DNA of 43,209 bases from Anaerovorax odorimutans (GTDB lineage Bacteria; Bacillota; Clostridia; Peptostreptococcales; JAAYPU01): assembly GCA_016841185.1 (NCBI GenBank), contig JAENZQ010000009.1, positions 1-43,209 of the forward strand, in the 5' to 3' direction. The position numbers were made by a program, and so were the translations under genes. The notes below the pieces were generated by a model, which was given only the letters and a program-made list of their open reading frames with translations, ran no database searches and was not told the origin of the DNA. This document shows positions 34,626 to 43,209 of this stretch, piece by piece (positions within the stretch are counted from its first letter, which is position 1; the number at the start of each line of letters is the position of its first letter).

Positions 34626-36020
34626 TTATTTTTCTATATCCTTAACGAATAACGAAAGAACCAATGCCAGAATACAAAGACCGGTTGCTGCCCAGAAAGC
34701 AGTATTTACACCATGAATACCATTGGATATTGCACTGGATGATTCATCCATAGATGCCGTAGTTACCATTATGGTTACAAAACCGGCAGTACCGATAGAG
34801 GCACCGACTTGGCGTATTGTATTTACCAAAGCTGTTCCGTGGGGGATCAACTTCAGGCTTAACCGGTTTAGCCCGGCAGTAGTTATAGGCATCAGTACCA
34901 TTGCCATTCCAACCATCCGTATTCCGTACACTGTTGTCAGATATGCGAAGGTTGTATCGATGGACATTTGTGTGAAGAAAAAGGTGGTTATGATGATAAT
35001 GGACATCCCGCAGATTGTCAGCCACCTTGCTCCTATTTTATCGAATATTCTTCCGGTAATAGGACTTAGCAGACCCATAATAATAGCACCGGGCAAAAGA
35101 ACCAATCCGGATTTCATGGCTTTAAAACCAAGTATATTTTGCATATAGATGGGAAGGAGCATTTCCGAAGCAATCATAGTTGAAAAAGCAATGGTTGAAA
35201 TAATGACTGAGAGAGAAAAAATCGGATATTTAAATACTCTCAGCTCCAGAATAGGGCTTTCCAGTTTCAATTGTTTTAGAATAAACCAGATTAAAGCAAG
35301 AATGCCAAGAGGTATACTGATGAGAACCTGAAAGCTTATCCATCCGCTGGATCCTGCTATGCTGAATCCGTAAAGAATGCCTCCAAAACCCAATGTAGAT
35401 AGAACAATAGAAGGAATATCGACTTTCGGAAAAGTTTGCTGGGTTACATTTCTCAAGATAAACCAGGCAGCTAATATATCTGCTATACCAATATATAATA
35501 ATATGTGAAATACGGTTTTCCACTGATAATGATCGACAATATAGCCCGATAGTGTGGGGCCTATGGCAGGGGCAAAGGCAATGACCAAGCCCACAGTCCC
35601 CATTATTTGTCCTCGTTTTTCAACAGGATAAATGATCAGCAGGATGGTTTGCATAAGAGGCATCAAAATACCTGCTCCGCTTGCCTGAACGATACGCCCT
35701 ATTAATAATACTGAGAAGTTTGGCGAGACGATTGCTATAATCGTTCCAAGCAAAAATAAACCCATTGCACTCAAGAATAGGTTCCGTGTCGTAAATGTTT
35801 CTATCAAAAATGCGGTAATGGGGATCATTATGCCGTTAACCAGCATAAAGACACTGGACAGCCATTGGGCGGTGCTTTCGCCAATATTTAACTCTGCCAT
35901 AATATGCGGAATAGCTGTGGTCAGCAATGTCTGATTAAGTATTGCTATAATCGTACCGATAAGTAAAACAGTTACGAGGGGCATTTTATTAATTGATTGA
36001 ATATTGTCCGGTTCTGACAT
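34626..36020 (-). CDS. DHA2-family MFS multidrug efflux transporter (EmrB/LmrB type)
   Basis: 464 residues with about 14 membrane helices, expelling drugs in exchange for protons. LNQTLLTTAIPHIMAELN after the first helix is motif D1 in the Asn-containing form I associate with LmrB-like pumps. TAQWLSSVFMLVNG and GRIVQASGAGILMPLMQT are typical. Motif C is APAIGPTLSGYIVDHYQWKTVF. Length and topology fit the family. AGGAGA lies 7-8 nt before the ATG at 36020. It is the only transporter within the surface island and is transcribed against its neighbours. Substrate is unknown; no adjacent TetR or MarR gene is present, but an 18-bp tandem repeat lies upstream of its start. Confidence 0.88.
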   Translation of the reverse strand: MSEPDNIQSINKMPLVTVLLIGTIIAILNQTLLTTAIPHIMAELNIGESTAQWLSSVFMLVNGIMIPITAFLIETFTTRNLFLSAMGLFLLGTIIAIVSPNFSVLLIGRIVQASGAGILMPLMQTILLIIYPVEKRGQIMGTVGLVIAFAPAIGPTLSGYIVDHYQWKTVFHILLYIGIADILAAWFILRNVTQQTFPKVDIPSIVLSTLGFGGILYGFSIAGSSGWISFQVLISIPLGILALIWFILKQLKLESPILELRVFKYPIFSLSVIISTIAFSTMIASEMLLPIYMQNILGFKAMKSGLVLLPGAIIMGLLSPITGRIFDKIGARWLTICGMSIIIITTFFFTQMSIDTTFAYLTTVYGIRMVGMAMVLMPITTAGLNRLSLKLIPHGTALVNTIRQVGASIGTAGFVTIMVTTASMDESSSAISNGIHGVNTAFWAATGLCILALVLSLFVKDIEK

Positions 36021-36032
36021 AGTCTTATCTCC

Positions 36033-36068
36033 TATTAATGATGCATTTTGTATTAATGATGAATTTTG
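36033..36068. repeat. Two tandem 18-bp units upstream of the efflux gene
   Basis: TATTAATGATGCATTTTG and TATTAATGATGAATTTTG differ at one base. They begin 13 bp upstream of the efflux start codon and probably lie in its leader or promoter. Paired direct repeats suggest a regulator site. The rest of 36069-36181 shows nothing clear. Confidence 0.55.
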
Positions 36069-36181
36069 TTATTGTATGAATCTCTGATATTCTGTGTCCG
36101 TCAAAATAGTCTAACACAGTTTAATCTTGAAAGTAAAGCGAGACTTGGAATAATTTTAACACTTTCAAAAATCGACCTGAT

Positions 36182-36210
36182 TTGACACTTTGACATTCTT
36201 AATGTAAAAT
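36182..36210 (+). promoter_or_regulatory. Strong sigma-A promoter of the kinase-regulator operon
   Basis: A perfect TTGACA (36182-36187) and TAAAAT (36205-36210) are 17 bp apart. Transcription would start near 36217, about 50 nt before the kinase gene. A second TTGACA starts at 36190, giving the direct repeat TTTGACAC/TTTGACAT. Confidence 0.75.
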
Positions 36211-36267
36211 TTTTTGAATGAAAAGAATAATGTAAAGAAATCATTTCTTTGCCATTTTTGAGGATAA

Positions 36268-38127
36268 ATGATGCGTTATTTAAAGAGTGAATTATTAGTT
36301 GTGATTATCATGATACTTTTGCTTCAAGGCTGTTCTATGGAGCATTCAAAGAAAGTGCATGGCCAAGACGGGATTCTGGATCTTACAGATTGGGATTTTG
36401 ATGCGGATGGAAATATAAGGCTGGACGGCGAATGGGAGTTTTACTGGAACCGTTTTTTAGGATATGAAGATTTAGACAAAGAGGAGCCTGATTTAATGGT
36501 CGATGTTCCTAATGTATGGAATAAATATTCTATGCAAGGAGAGAAGCTTAAAGGAGAAGGTTATGCCACATACAGGCTGCATGTTAAAACAGATCTTCCG
36601 GTAGGCACAATGCTGGGAATTAGGAGTTATACTTTTAGCAGCGCGTATGACTTATATGTGAATGAAACCAAAGTGGCATCCAATGGGAAAACGGCAAAAA
36701 CAAAAGAAAAGGAAAAGGGAGAATACAGGCCGCAGGTTATTGTTTTCAGTATTCCTGCGGAGGAGTTTGATATCATCATTCATGTATCAAATTTTCATTA
36801 TGCAAGAGGCGGATTTTGGTACAGCTTGTATATGGGGGTACCGGAAGGAATTTTTGACCTGGATGACAATGCCGTAGGTAAGGAAATCTTTCTGATAGGT
36901 ATGCTTATTATTGTTTCACTATTCTTTTTTGTCATTTACATTTTATTGAGAGAGTTTAAATATTGTCTTTACTTTTCCTGTCTTTGTTTATTTCTGGCGA
37001 TAGGGATCGATATGGTCGGCCAGTTCATCCTTGTAAGGCTCATTTCCGGAATATCTTTTAGAGCGGTTATTTTCATCTGGTATTCAAGTACCACATGGGT
37101 CATATTCTTTGTTGTTCTATTTGTTCATGAGCTCTTTCAATCTGCTTTTTCCAAACTTGCCGTAAAATTGTTTCTTGTGGGTTCAATACTGTTCCAATTG
37201 CTTTATATATTTACTGATTCCTTGTTTTACAGCAGGCTGGCAGGCTTCAATACGGTTTTTGAGGCAATGGGTCTTTTGTCGGCAGTCATATCAGTTGGTA
37301 TTGGCATAAATAAGGGTTATAAAGACGGTTGGCTTAATATTTTATGTATGATAGTGGTATTGACGGCATACATTCATGATACTCTTTTTTGGACCAATCG
37401 AATCATGGTCAGCTATGGCGAAATTATTTATGGAGGATTGTTTATAGCTGTATTTCTGCAGATGATCATCCAGGCCAAACGCATAAAACTCTTTCATGAT
37501 CATAAAGCAGCAGCAGAACTTTCATTTCTTCAAGCTCAAATTAAGCCGCATTTTTTGTATAACGCTTTAAATACATTTATTTCTATTTCTCACTATGATA
37601 TCAATAAAGCGAGAGATCTTCTAATGAGCTTTAGCAGTTATCTTAGAAGAAGCTTTGATTTTAAGGACCTGAGCCATCTATCTACTTTAAAAAATGAAAT
37701 AGAATTTGCTAAAGCCTATGTTGAGATAGAAAAAGCACGTTTTGAGGAACGCATCGAAGTTCATTTTGAAGTGCCTGAAGAATTGGAAATTAAAGTTCCG
37801 AGGCTCATATTACAGCCGTTGATAGAGAATGCAATTATTCATGGTATATTGCCGAAAGAAGAGGGTGGGAGGATCGATGTTTCTGTTTTTAAAAAAGAAA
37901 AAAAACTTGTTTTTAAAATTAAGGATAACGGAGTCGGCATTGAAAAGAAAAAACTGGACCGGATACTTGATGCTACCGGTAAAGGGATAGGAATTGCCAA
38001 TATCCATATACGGCTTGAAAGGCTTTACGGTAAAGGTCTTCAAATAGAGAGCATTCCGGGCAGCGGAACTGAAGTGACATGGCACATACCGATACATAGA
38101 AAAGGAGTTTATAGCAAAAATGATTGA
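36268..38127 (+). CDS. 7TM sensor histidine kinase, LytS/YesM-like, with lipobox
   Basis: 619 residues. The N-terminus ends in LLLQGC (Cys22), a lipoprotein signal, followed by an extracellular jelly-roll sensor (about 35-195, DGEWEFYWNRFL, YATYRLHV, YDLYVNETKVASNG) of the 7TMR-DISMED2 kind. Seven membrane helices span 205-403. The His-kinase domain has QAQIKPHFLYNALN (phospho-His428), and the ATPase has LQPLIENAIIHG and IKDNGVGI. Sensors of this plan probably detect carbohydrates or other small ligands. The GAGG ribosome site is 4 nt from ATG 36268 and 7 nt from the adjacent ATG 36271, so either may be used. The stop overlaps the regulator gene by 8 nt, so the pair is translationally coupled. 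Confidence 0.9.
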   Translation: MMRYLKSELLVVIIMILLLQGCSMEHSKKVHGQDGILDLTDWDFDADGNIRLDGEWEFYWNRFLGYEDLDKEEPDLMVDVPNVWNKYSMQGEKLKGEGYATYRLHVKTDLPVGTMLGIRSYTFSSAYDLYVNETKVASNGKTAKTKEKEKGEYRPQVIVFSIPAEEFDIIIHVSNFHYARGGFWYSLYMGVPEGIFDLDDNAVGKEIFLIGMLIIVSLFFFVIYILLREFKYCLYFSCLCLFLAIGIDMVGQFILVRLISGISFRAVIFIWYSSTTWVIFFVVLFVHELFQSAFSKLAVKLFLVGSILFQLLYIFTDSLFYSRLAGFNTVFEAMGLLSAVISVGIGINKGYKDGWLNILCMIVVLTAYIHDTLFWTNRIMVSYGEIIYGGLFIAVFLQMIIQAKRIKLFHDHKAAAELSFLQAQIKPHFLYNALNTFISISHYDINKARDLLMSFSSYLRRSFDFKDLSHLSTLKNEIEFAKAYVEIEKARFEERIEVHFEVPEELEIKVPRLILQPLIENAIIHGILPKEEGGRIDVSVFKKEKKLVFKIKDNGVGIEKKKLDRILDATGKGIGIANIHIRLERLYGKGLQIESIPGSGTEVTWHIPIHRKGVYSKND

Positions 38128-39220
38128 AGTTGTACTTGTTGATGATGAAAGACCTGCACTCAGAGGACTTGAGCATCTATTGAAAAAATATTCGGAGATT
38201 TCAATATTAGGCATGTATACGAATCCCTTAAAAGCTATAGATGAGATCGGAAAGAGAAAACCACAGGCTGTATTTTTGGATATTAACATGCCTCAATTAC
38301 AAGGGGTGGATGCGGCTTCGAGGATACTGGATATAAGTCCGGATACAGATATTGTTTTTATAACGGCTTTTGATCAGTACGCAATAGAAGCTTTTGAATT
38401 ACATGCTATTGATTACATTTTAAAGCCTGTTACCCCGGACCGTTTGAGAAAAACAGTGAACCGATTACTGGAAAAGAAGAGTTTAACGATGCCCGGCAGT
38501 GTTCAAAAACTTCAGATCAATTGTCTTGGAAAGTTTCAAATATGCTGGGAAGGTCAGGAGTCTATAAAATGGAGAACAGAAAAAACCAGGCAGCTTTTTG
38601 CCTTTTTACTGCATCATCAAGGGAGGGAGGTTTCAAAGGACGAGATCATTGATGCGCTATGGCCTGAGGGAAAGATCGAAAAAGCTGTTCATCAACTGCA
38701 TAACGGAATATATTATATCCGTAAGACCCTTGAAAGACATGGTATAGACAGGTCGATTGTCAATATTTCAGGGAGCTATTGCATGAAGCTTGGAAATGTG
38801 GATATGGACATATCAAAGTTTAATGAATGTTGTGCAAGAATTAAAAAATATAATGATATTCATGACCTTAAAGAAGCGGAGTCGTTATATAAAGGGGACT
38901 ATTTTGAAGGAACTGATTGGGTATGGTCAGAAATTTATCGCCAGACAATATCCAGGAAATATGATGAAATTATTATAAAACTGGCTGATAGCTGCATGGA
39001 TGCAAAAGAATACGATCAATCAGAGGAACTCTTATTAAAGGGATTTAATAAAAACCCATATGAAGAAAGAATTACCGAGCTTTTACTGATGCTTTACAAA
39101 ATAACCAATAATAAAGCAAAGGGGATAAAACACTTTTCGAAGTATAAAAAGATTTTACAGAAGGATATTGGAATTAAACCCGGAAAGAAAATACAGAAAA
39201 TATTAGATTCAATGAAATAA
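38120..39220 (+). CDS. Response regulator with SARP-like winged helix and BTAD
   Basis: 366 residues. The receiver domain (1-120) is intact: Asp8-Asp9, phospho-acceptor Asp54 (VFLDINMP), FITA and YILKPV. A winged-helix DNA-binding domain (about 128-225, LGKFQIC…WRTEKTRQLFAFLLHH…LWPEGKIEKAVHQLHN) and a bacterial transcriptional activation domain with TPR-like helices (about 232-366) follow. This receiver-wHTH-BTAD order is known in Bacillota. Its partner kinase overlaps upstream. The pseudo-receiver and surface-protein genes lie directly downstream after a terminator, making them candidate targets. AAGGAG is about 12 nt before the ATG; coupling to the kinase may compensate. Confidence 0.9.
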   Translation: MIEVVLVDDERPALRGLEHLLKKYSEISILGMYTNPLKAIDEIGKRKPQAVFLDINMPQLQGVDAASRILDISPDTDIVFITAFDQYAIEAFELHAIDYILKPVTPDRLRKTVNRLLEKKSLTMPGSVQKLQINCLGKFQICWEGQESIKWRTEKTRQLFAFLLHHQGREVSKDEIIDALWPEGKIEKAVHQLHNGIYYIRKTLERHGIDRSIVNISGSYCMKLGNVDMDISKFNECCARIKKYNDIHDLKEAESLYKGDYFEGTDWVWSEIYRQTISRKYDEIIIKLADSCMDAKEYDQSEELLLKGFNKNPYEERITELLLMLYKITNNKAKGIKHFSKYKKILQKDIGIKPGKKIQKILDSMK

Positions 39221-39235
39221 GAAAAAGTTTAACAG

Positions 39236-39276
39236 ATAGCCGTTAATGGTGGATTAACGGTTATTTTGTTTTTTTT
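39236..39276 (+). terminator. Intrinsic terminator of the kinase-regulator operon
   Basis: ATAGCCGTTAAT (39236-39247) pairs with ATTAACGGTTAT (39253-39264), with one wobble, around GGTGG. A long T-rich tract follows, broken by one G. Just after it GGGAGAATT occurs twice. Confidence 0.85.
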
Positions 39277-39338
39277 GGGAGAATTTTGGGAGAATTGATT
39301 GGCAAAATGATATAAACACATGAATCGGAGGTGAATGG

Positions 39339-39737
39339 GTGAAGGTTTATATACTTGATAGCGGAGGTTCCGGTCTTGATAAAATCGTTACCTGGTTGTC
39401 TGAGGACATCGATATAAAAGAAATATCTGTTATAAACAGAGCAGATGAATTTCTAAAAAAGGTGAAAAACGAGCATCCTGAACTGGTTTTCATACGACTG
39501 GGAAATGACGATATACCGGGGCTTAAGACAGGCCGGATGGTGAAGGATGTAAAATCGGGTATCCGAATCGTTTTTGTTTCCGAAGAGAACGACCATGCAT
39601 TAGATGCATACGAAGTAGGGGCTAACGGATACCTCCTGTGTCCTATTGAAAAAAAGAAATTTGATAGTATCCTCTCGAAAGCAAAACAGGAGACTTATTG
39701 TAACAATGGAAGTATGAAAGGAGATGCGAAATGGTAA
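39339..39737 (+). CDS. Degenerate (pseudo-) receiver-domain protein
   Basis: 132 residues, a stand-alone receiver fold. Aligned by eye with the regulator at 38120, the phospho-acceptor Asp54 position is Arg53 (VFIRLGNDD), the conserved YILKP lysine is Cys101 (YLLCP), and the N-terminal acidic pair is reduced to Asp7-Ser8. The hydrophobic pattern and the DHALDAYEVGA helix are kept, so it should fold but not be phosphorylated in the usual way. The start is GTG 39339, with GGAGG 7 nt upstream. No output domain is present. Its stop overlaps the start of the next giant surface gene by 7 nt, an unusual coupling of a signalling-type protein to an exported adhesin. A role as a protein-protein adaptor or anti-regulator is a guess. 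Confidence 0.8.
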   Translation: MKVYILDSGGSGLDKIVTWLSEDIDIKEISVINRADEFLKKVKNEHPELVFIRLGNDDIPGLKTGRMVKDVKSGIRIVFVSEENDHALDAYEVGANGYLLCPIEKKKFDSILSKAKQETYCNNGSMKGDAKW

Positions 39738-42700
39738 AAAACAAAAGAAAGACTTTAAGAATCTGGTCAATATTACTCGTATTAATAATGCTGATGTCGA
39801 TGATGCCTGCAAATGTATATGCAGGCGAGGGAGACGACGGTGATGTATTTCAAAAAGCATATATTACCAGTTTCACAACCGGTAAAGTAGATGTAGTGAA
39901 TCTGGTTAACAACACAGTAGAATCAGGTAAAATAACGGTTGGAACAAATCCCAACAGTGCCGCAGTTAATCCAAATAAAACTCAGGTTTTTGTTACCAAT
40001 AGAGGAGATGGTACTGTTTCTGTGATTGATCCGACTACAGACACCATGGTAAGCACTATAACGGTTGGAGCAAGTCCTCGAGGAGTTGCTTTTAGTACGG
40101 ATGGAAGTAAAGCTTATATTGCAAATTATGCGGACAACACCATTTCCGTTATCAATACAGAAAACCTTAGTGTTGCCACAACAATTACGGGTGTAGCAGG
40201 TCCGATAGCCATGGTAGTTGTTGGGGAGAAACTTTACATTACTTGTTATTCAGAGAATAAAGTTACTGTTATCGACATTACAAGTGACACCTTGACAGGA
40301 GATGAATTTACTGTTGGTAATGGGCCATGGGGGCTATCGGCTAGTCCTGATGGAACCAAGCTTTATGTTGCGAATGACGGTTCTAATACAGTTTCGGTAA
40401 TAGATATAGTAGAAAACACTGTCGGAGACCCTATCAACGTAGGTAGCAATCCTAAGGCTACGGAGGTTACACCCGACGGTCAATGGGTATATGTTGCAAA
40501 TTCAGGTAGCAGCTCAGTATCAGTCATTGACACTACCGATAATACCGTTGAAACAACAATTTCTATTGGCAGTTCCAGTTCTCCTAATGTAATTGGTATA
40601 TCAGGAGATGGCAGTTATGCTTATACAGTCAATTACACGGCTAATAATATGAGTATTATCGATACATCGAATAACACAGTCGTAGATGCGATAGCTTTAA
40701 GTACCGGGCCGTTTATGGTAGGTACATTCATGATTCCGACTGCGGTTGTGGTATCAGTAGATGATAGTGGTGGAGGCTCAGGGCCCAGCGGCAGTTGGAC
40801 GGATGGGATTACCAGTGTTGATTCCACCTTTGGAGGCGGCAGCGGTACGGAAGAAGAGCCTTATTTGATTTCAACAGCCGACCATTTGGCTCAGCTTGCT
40901 TATAATGTAAACCAGGGAAATAAATATTTATCTAAATACTTTAAACTGACAAATAGTCTGGATATGTCGGCTAAGTATTGGGTGCCCATTGGAAAAGGTG
41001 ATCCGCCCATTATATTTCAAGGGATTTTTGACGGGAATAATAAAGAAATTATTGGACTTTATATAGGTAGTCCGGGGACTCCCGATACGAATCTGGAATG
41101 CTTAGGGTTATTTGGAATTATAGCATCAAATGGTGTTGTGAAAAATTTGAATATAGAAATAGAGATATATAGCAATGTTACAGGGGCATATATCGGCGGT
41201 CTGGCAGGGAATATTGAGATGGCAAGTATTGAAAATGTTCATTCCAATAGCGTACTCTCTTCAGCCGGAAATAGTAATAGTGTTGGGGGGCTTGGCGGAA
41301 GAATATCCTATACCACCGTAGAGAACTCTGATACAACCGGATCTGTAACAGTTACCGGAATGACTGCCAATGCAGGGGGGATAGCAGGTCAAAGTACTGG
41401 TACCAATATAATTCGAAATTCCTATTCAGCGGCAAGCATTTCATCTACCGGATGGGGGACCAAGGCAGGAGGCTTTGCCGGCTATCACAGCGGAGGCGCC
41501 TCGATTTCCAACTGTTTTTCTACAGGTAATGTGACAACGACAGACGGCAGCACAAATACATATACCGGCGGTTTTGTCGGAAGGAATTATTCCGGCATCA
41601 TACAAAACTGCTACACATCAGGGTCAGTTTCAGCAGATGAGGGTGCTTATGTTGGTGGGTTTTCAGGAAACAATGAAGGGACAGGAAATATCAGCAATGC
41701 CTATTGGAATATAACTGCTAACCCGGCTTTAAGCGGAGTAGAAAGTATTGCATCCAGCGGGGAAACAATTACAACATCCCTTGCCGGGGCAGAGATGTCA
41801 GCATCAACCGGAACTTCCAATGCCCTTGTGGATACACTTAATGCCAATAAGGGTGGCAGCAACCCCAGTTGGTTTGATTGGATGCAAGATGTCGGTACAA
41901 ATAACGGATATCCGACACTGGTTGTTCCGCCTGAAGCAGCGCCATTACTTACTGTTGCGATAGAGCCGGGTACAGCAGTAGGATCAACAAAAGCAACCAT
42001 CACAGAGGCCCCAACCTCCAAATTTGTCGTCAATATTACCGATAGTACAGTAGCAACCCCCAATGTAGGAGATGCTGCACCATCTGCAGGAGACAATCTC
42101 ATAGACGGCTATATATCCGGTGATGATATTACAACTGGTGTAGCAATTGATAAATACTTGCAGGTATATGATGTAGATGCAGGAGGAAATATCGTCGGAT
42201 TTTATGAAGAACAACTGGCATCGGATGATATCAAAGTGGATACAGAAAATGACGGAGTTGATACGGATGCAGATGGTAATACTTATACATATACGGATAA
42301 TGGAGATGGAACGGTAACTATTACAGATTTCAACCTTAACGGTTCTACAGTTTTGGAAATACCCCAAACTTTAGATAATAAAACGGTTGCCATAATAGGC
42401 AGTCAGGCCTTTAAGAGCAAGAGCCTAACCGGTGTAATAATTCCGGACAGCGTTACCAGTATTGGTGAAGAGGCATTTAGCTGGAATCAGCTTGCAAGCG
42501 TAACAATACCGGATAGTGTGACGAGTATTGGGAACCAAGCATTTGAATACAATCACAATACCCTTACCGGCGTTACTCTTGGAAACAGGGTTGTCAGCAT
42601 TGGTGATAATGCATTTTATAATTGTAAACTCCAAAGTATCCTAATACCAGATAGTGTAGAAAGCATTGGTGATAATGCATTTTCAGGTGCTACCAATAAA

Positions 42701-43209
42701 ATAGAAAATGCTGCTTTAGGAAGCGGGCTTGAAACCATTGGAGATTTTGCTTTCTCGGATCAGTTGCTTGAAACATTAACGATCCCGGAAAATGTGCAGA
42801 GCATTGGCTCCTATGCTTTTGGATTTAATAAGCTTTATAATGTGGTTGTAGAAAACAGTAATTTGGCCATTGGAGGCGCTGCTTTTTCAAATAATCAGAG
42901 TATACCGGCCGATTTGACCATTCATGGCTACAAAGATTCTACTGCACAGAACTATGCTTCCCTGAATGGACATAGTTTTGCAAATTTAGACTATACTGTG
43001 ACATATGACGGGAACGGCAGCACCGGAGGGACAGTGCCGACAGACAGCAACAGTTATGAACCGGGAGATATGGTAACTGTGTTGGGAAACACCGGAGGCC
43101 TTACAAAATCAGGATGTTCCTTCGAGGGATGGAACACGAAAACGGACGGAACAGGGATAAACCGAACTGCCGGTGCGATTTTCATCATGGAGGATGAAGA
43201 TGTAACGCT
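39731..43209 (+). CDS. Giant surface protein: YVTN beta-propeller, GLUG, BspA and InlB-like repeats (3' truncated)
   Basis: The frame is open from ATG 39731 to the window end, 1159 codons so far. AAGGAG lies 7 nt upstream and the start overlaps the pseudo-receiver stop. A signal peptide ends near residue 31 (PANVYA). YVTN-type propeller repeats follow (about 40-335; units such as LYVANDGSNTVSVIDI and VYVANSGSSSVSVIDTTDNT). Then come GLUG repeats (about 355-655, AYIGGLAGN, AYVGGFSGN), a linker domain (about 740-850), BspA leucine-rich repeats (about 850-1075, IPDSVTSIGEEAF) and the start of an InlB B-repeat (1085 on, VTYDGNGSTGGTVP). Cell-wall anchoring domains, perhaps SLH, would lie beyond the window. 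YVTN propellers also occur in archaeal surface-layer proteins. It most likely acts in adhesion or cell-surface structure. Confidence 0.88.
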   Translation, partial: MVKNKRKTLRIWSILLVLIMLMSMMPANVYAGEGDDGDVFQKAYITSFTTGKVDVVNLVNNTVESGKITVGTNPNSAAVNPNKTQVFVTNRGDGTVSVIDPTTDTMVSTITVGASPRGVAFSTDGSKAYIANYADNTISVINTENLSVATTITGVAGPIAMVVVGEKLYITCYSENKVTVIDITSDTLTGDEFTVGNGPWGLSASPDGTKLYVANDGSNTVSVIDIVENTVGDPINVGSNPKATEVTPDGQWVYVANSGSSSVSVIDTTDNTVETTISIGSSSSPNVIGISGDGSYAYTVNYTANNMSIIDTSNNTVVDAIALSTGPFMVGTFMIPTAVVVSVDDSGGGSGPSGSWTDGITSVDSTFGGGSGTEEEPYLISTADHLAQLAYNVNQGNKYLSKYFKLTNSLDMSAKYWVPIGKGDPPIIFQGIFDGNNKEIIGLYIGSPGTPDTNLECLGLFGIIASNGVVKNLNIEIEIYSNVTGAYIGGLAGNIEMASIENVHSNSVLSSAGNSNSVGGLGGRISYTTVENSDTTGSVTVTGMTANAGGIAGQSTGTNIIRNSYSAASISSTGWGTKAGGFAGYHSGGASISNCFSTGNVTTTDGSTNTYTGGFVGRNYSGIIQNCYTSGSVSADEGAYVGGFSGNNEGTGNISNAYWNITANPALSGVESIASSGETITTSLAGAEMSASTGTSNALVDTLNANKGGSNPSWFDWMQDVGTNNGYPTLVVPPEAAPLLTVAIEPGTAVGSTKATITEAPTSKFVVNITDSTVATPNVGDAAPSAGDNLIDGYISGDDITTGVAIDKYLQVYDVDAGGNIVGFYEEQLASDDIKVDTENDGVDTDADGNTYTYTDNGDGTVTITDFNLNGSTVLEIPQTLDNKTVAIIGSQAFKSKSLTGVIIPDSVTSIGEEAFSWNQLASVTIPDSVTSIGNQAFEYNHNTLTGVTLGNRVVSIGDNAFYNCKLQSILIPDSVESIGDNAFSGATNKIENAALGSGLETIGDFAFSDQLLETLTIPENVQSIGSYAFGFNKLYNVVVENSNLAIGGAAFSNNQSIPADLTIHGYKDSTAQNYASLNGHSFANLDYTVTYDGNGSTGGTVPTDSNSYEPGDMVTVLGNTGGLTKSGCSFEGWNTKTDGTGINRTAGAIFIMEDEDVT

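Overview
The window looks like chromosomal DNA of a low-GC, Gram-positive anaerobe of the class Clostridia (Bacillota). Strong AGGAGG ribosome sites, GTG/TTG starts, TTGACA/TATAAT promoters and U-rich intrinsic terminators support this. So do S-layer-homology (SLH) anchored giant proteins, an AgrA/LytR-type regulator, and a dispersed GGGACGGT palindrome of a kind I recall from Clostridia. I cannot name the species. I saw no rRNA, tRNA, CRISPR array, transposase or phage gene.

Region 1 (1-83) is the last 26 codons of an SLH protein. Region 2 (about 150-7440) is an AT-rich catabolic locus. A minus-strand dhaK-dhaL operon (dihydroxyacetone-kinase type) diverges from a plus-strand operon. The plus-strand operon encodes a DapA/NanA-family aldolase, a tripartite tricarboxylate transporter (TctC, TctB, TctA) and a LacI-family regulator. 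The simplest reading is import of an organic or sugar acid, aldol cleavage to pyruvate plus a small carbonyl compound, and phosphorylation of that compound by DhaKL. Odd-centred palindromes with a TTAGTAA core sit near the predicted start of transcription on both sides of the divergent promoter region.

Region 3 (7.5-43.2 kb) is a surface-protein island. It holds a small DUF2442-like gene and six very large exported proteins (7797, 10175, 16558, 27052, 31482 and the truncated 39731 gene). They are built from exchangeable modules: GLUG repeats, putative-Ig (He_PIG) repeats, BIG2, X2, BspA leucine-rich repeats, YVTN propeller, LamG-like domains, beta-helices and InlB-like repeats. Three carry visible SLH domains. 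Two of them (10175 and 27052) share a C-terminal cassette of about 200 residues plus three SLH domains, with long stretches of near-identical DNA; the fragment at the window start ends in the same DNA. One protein (16558) is a predicted secreted PHP-type metal-dependent phosphoesterase behind two exactly identical 693-bp LamG-like units.

Regulators are interleaved with the surface genes. There is a MalT-type LuxR ATPase with a small membrane protein (21279, 23771). A LytTR response regulator faces a 7TM GHKL-type histidine kinase tail-to-tail (24298, 25028). A 7TM LytS-like kinase with a lipobox is coupled to a receiver-BTAD (SARP-like) regulator (36268, 38120). A degenerate pseudo-receiver (39339) overlaps the start of the last giant surface gene. 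One DHA2-family drug efflux pump (34626, minus) lies among them. The picture is a tightly regulated, recombination-prone adhesin/S-layer locus next to a sugar-acid utilisation operon.
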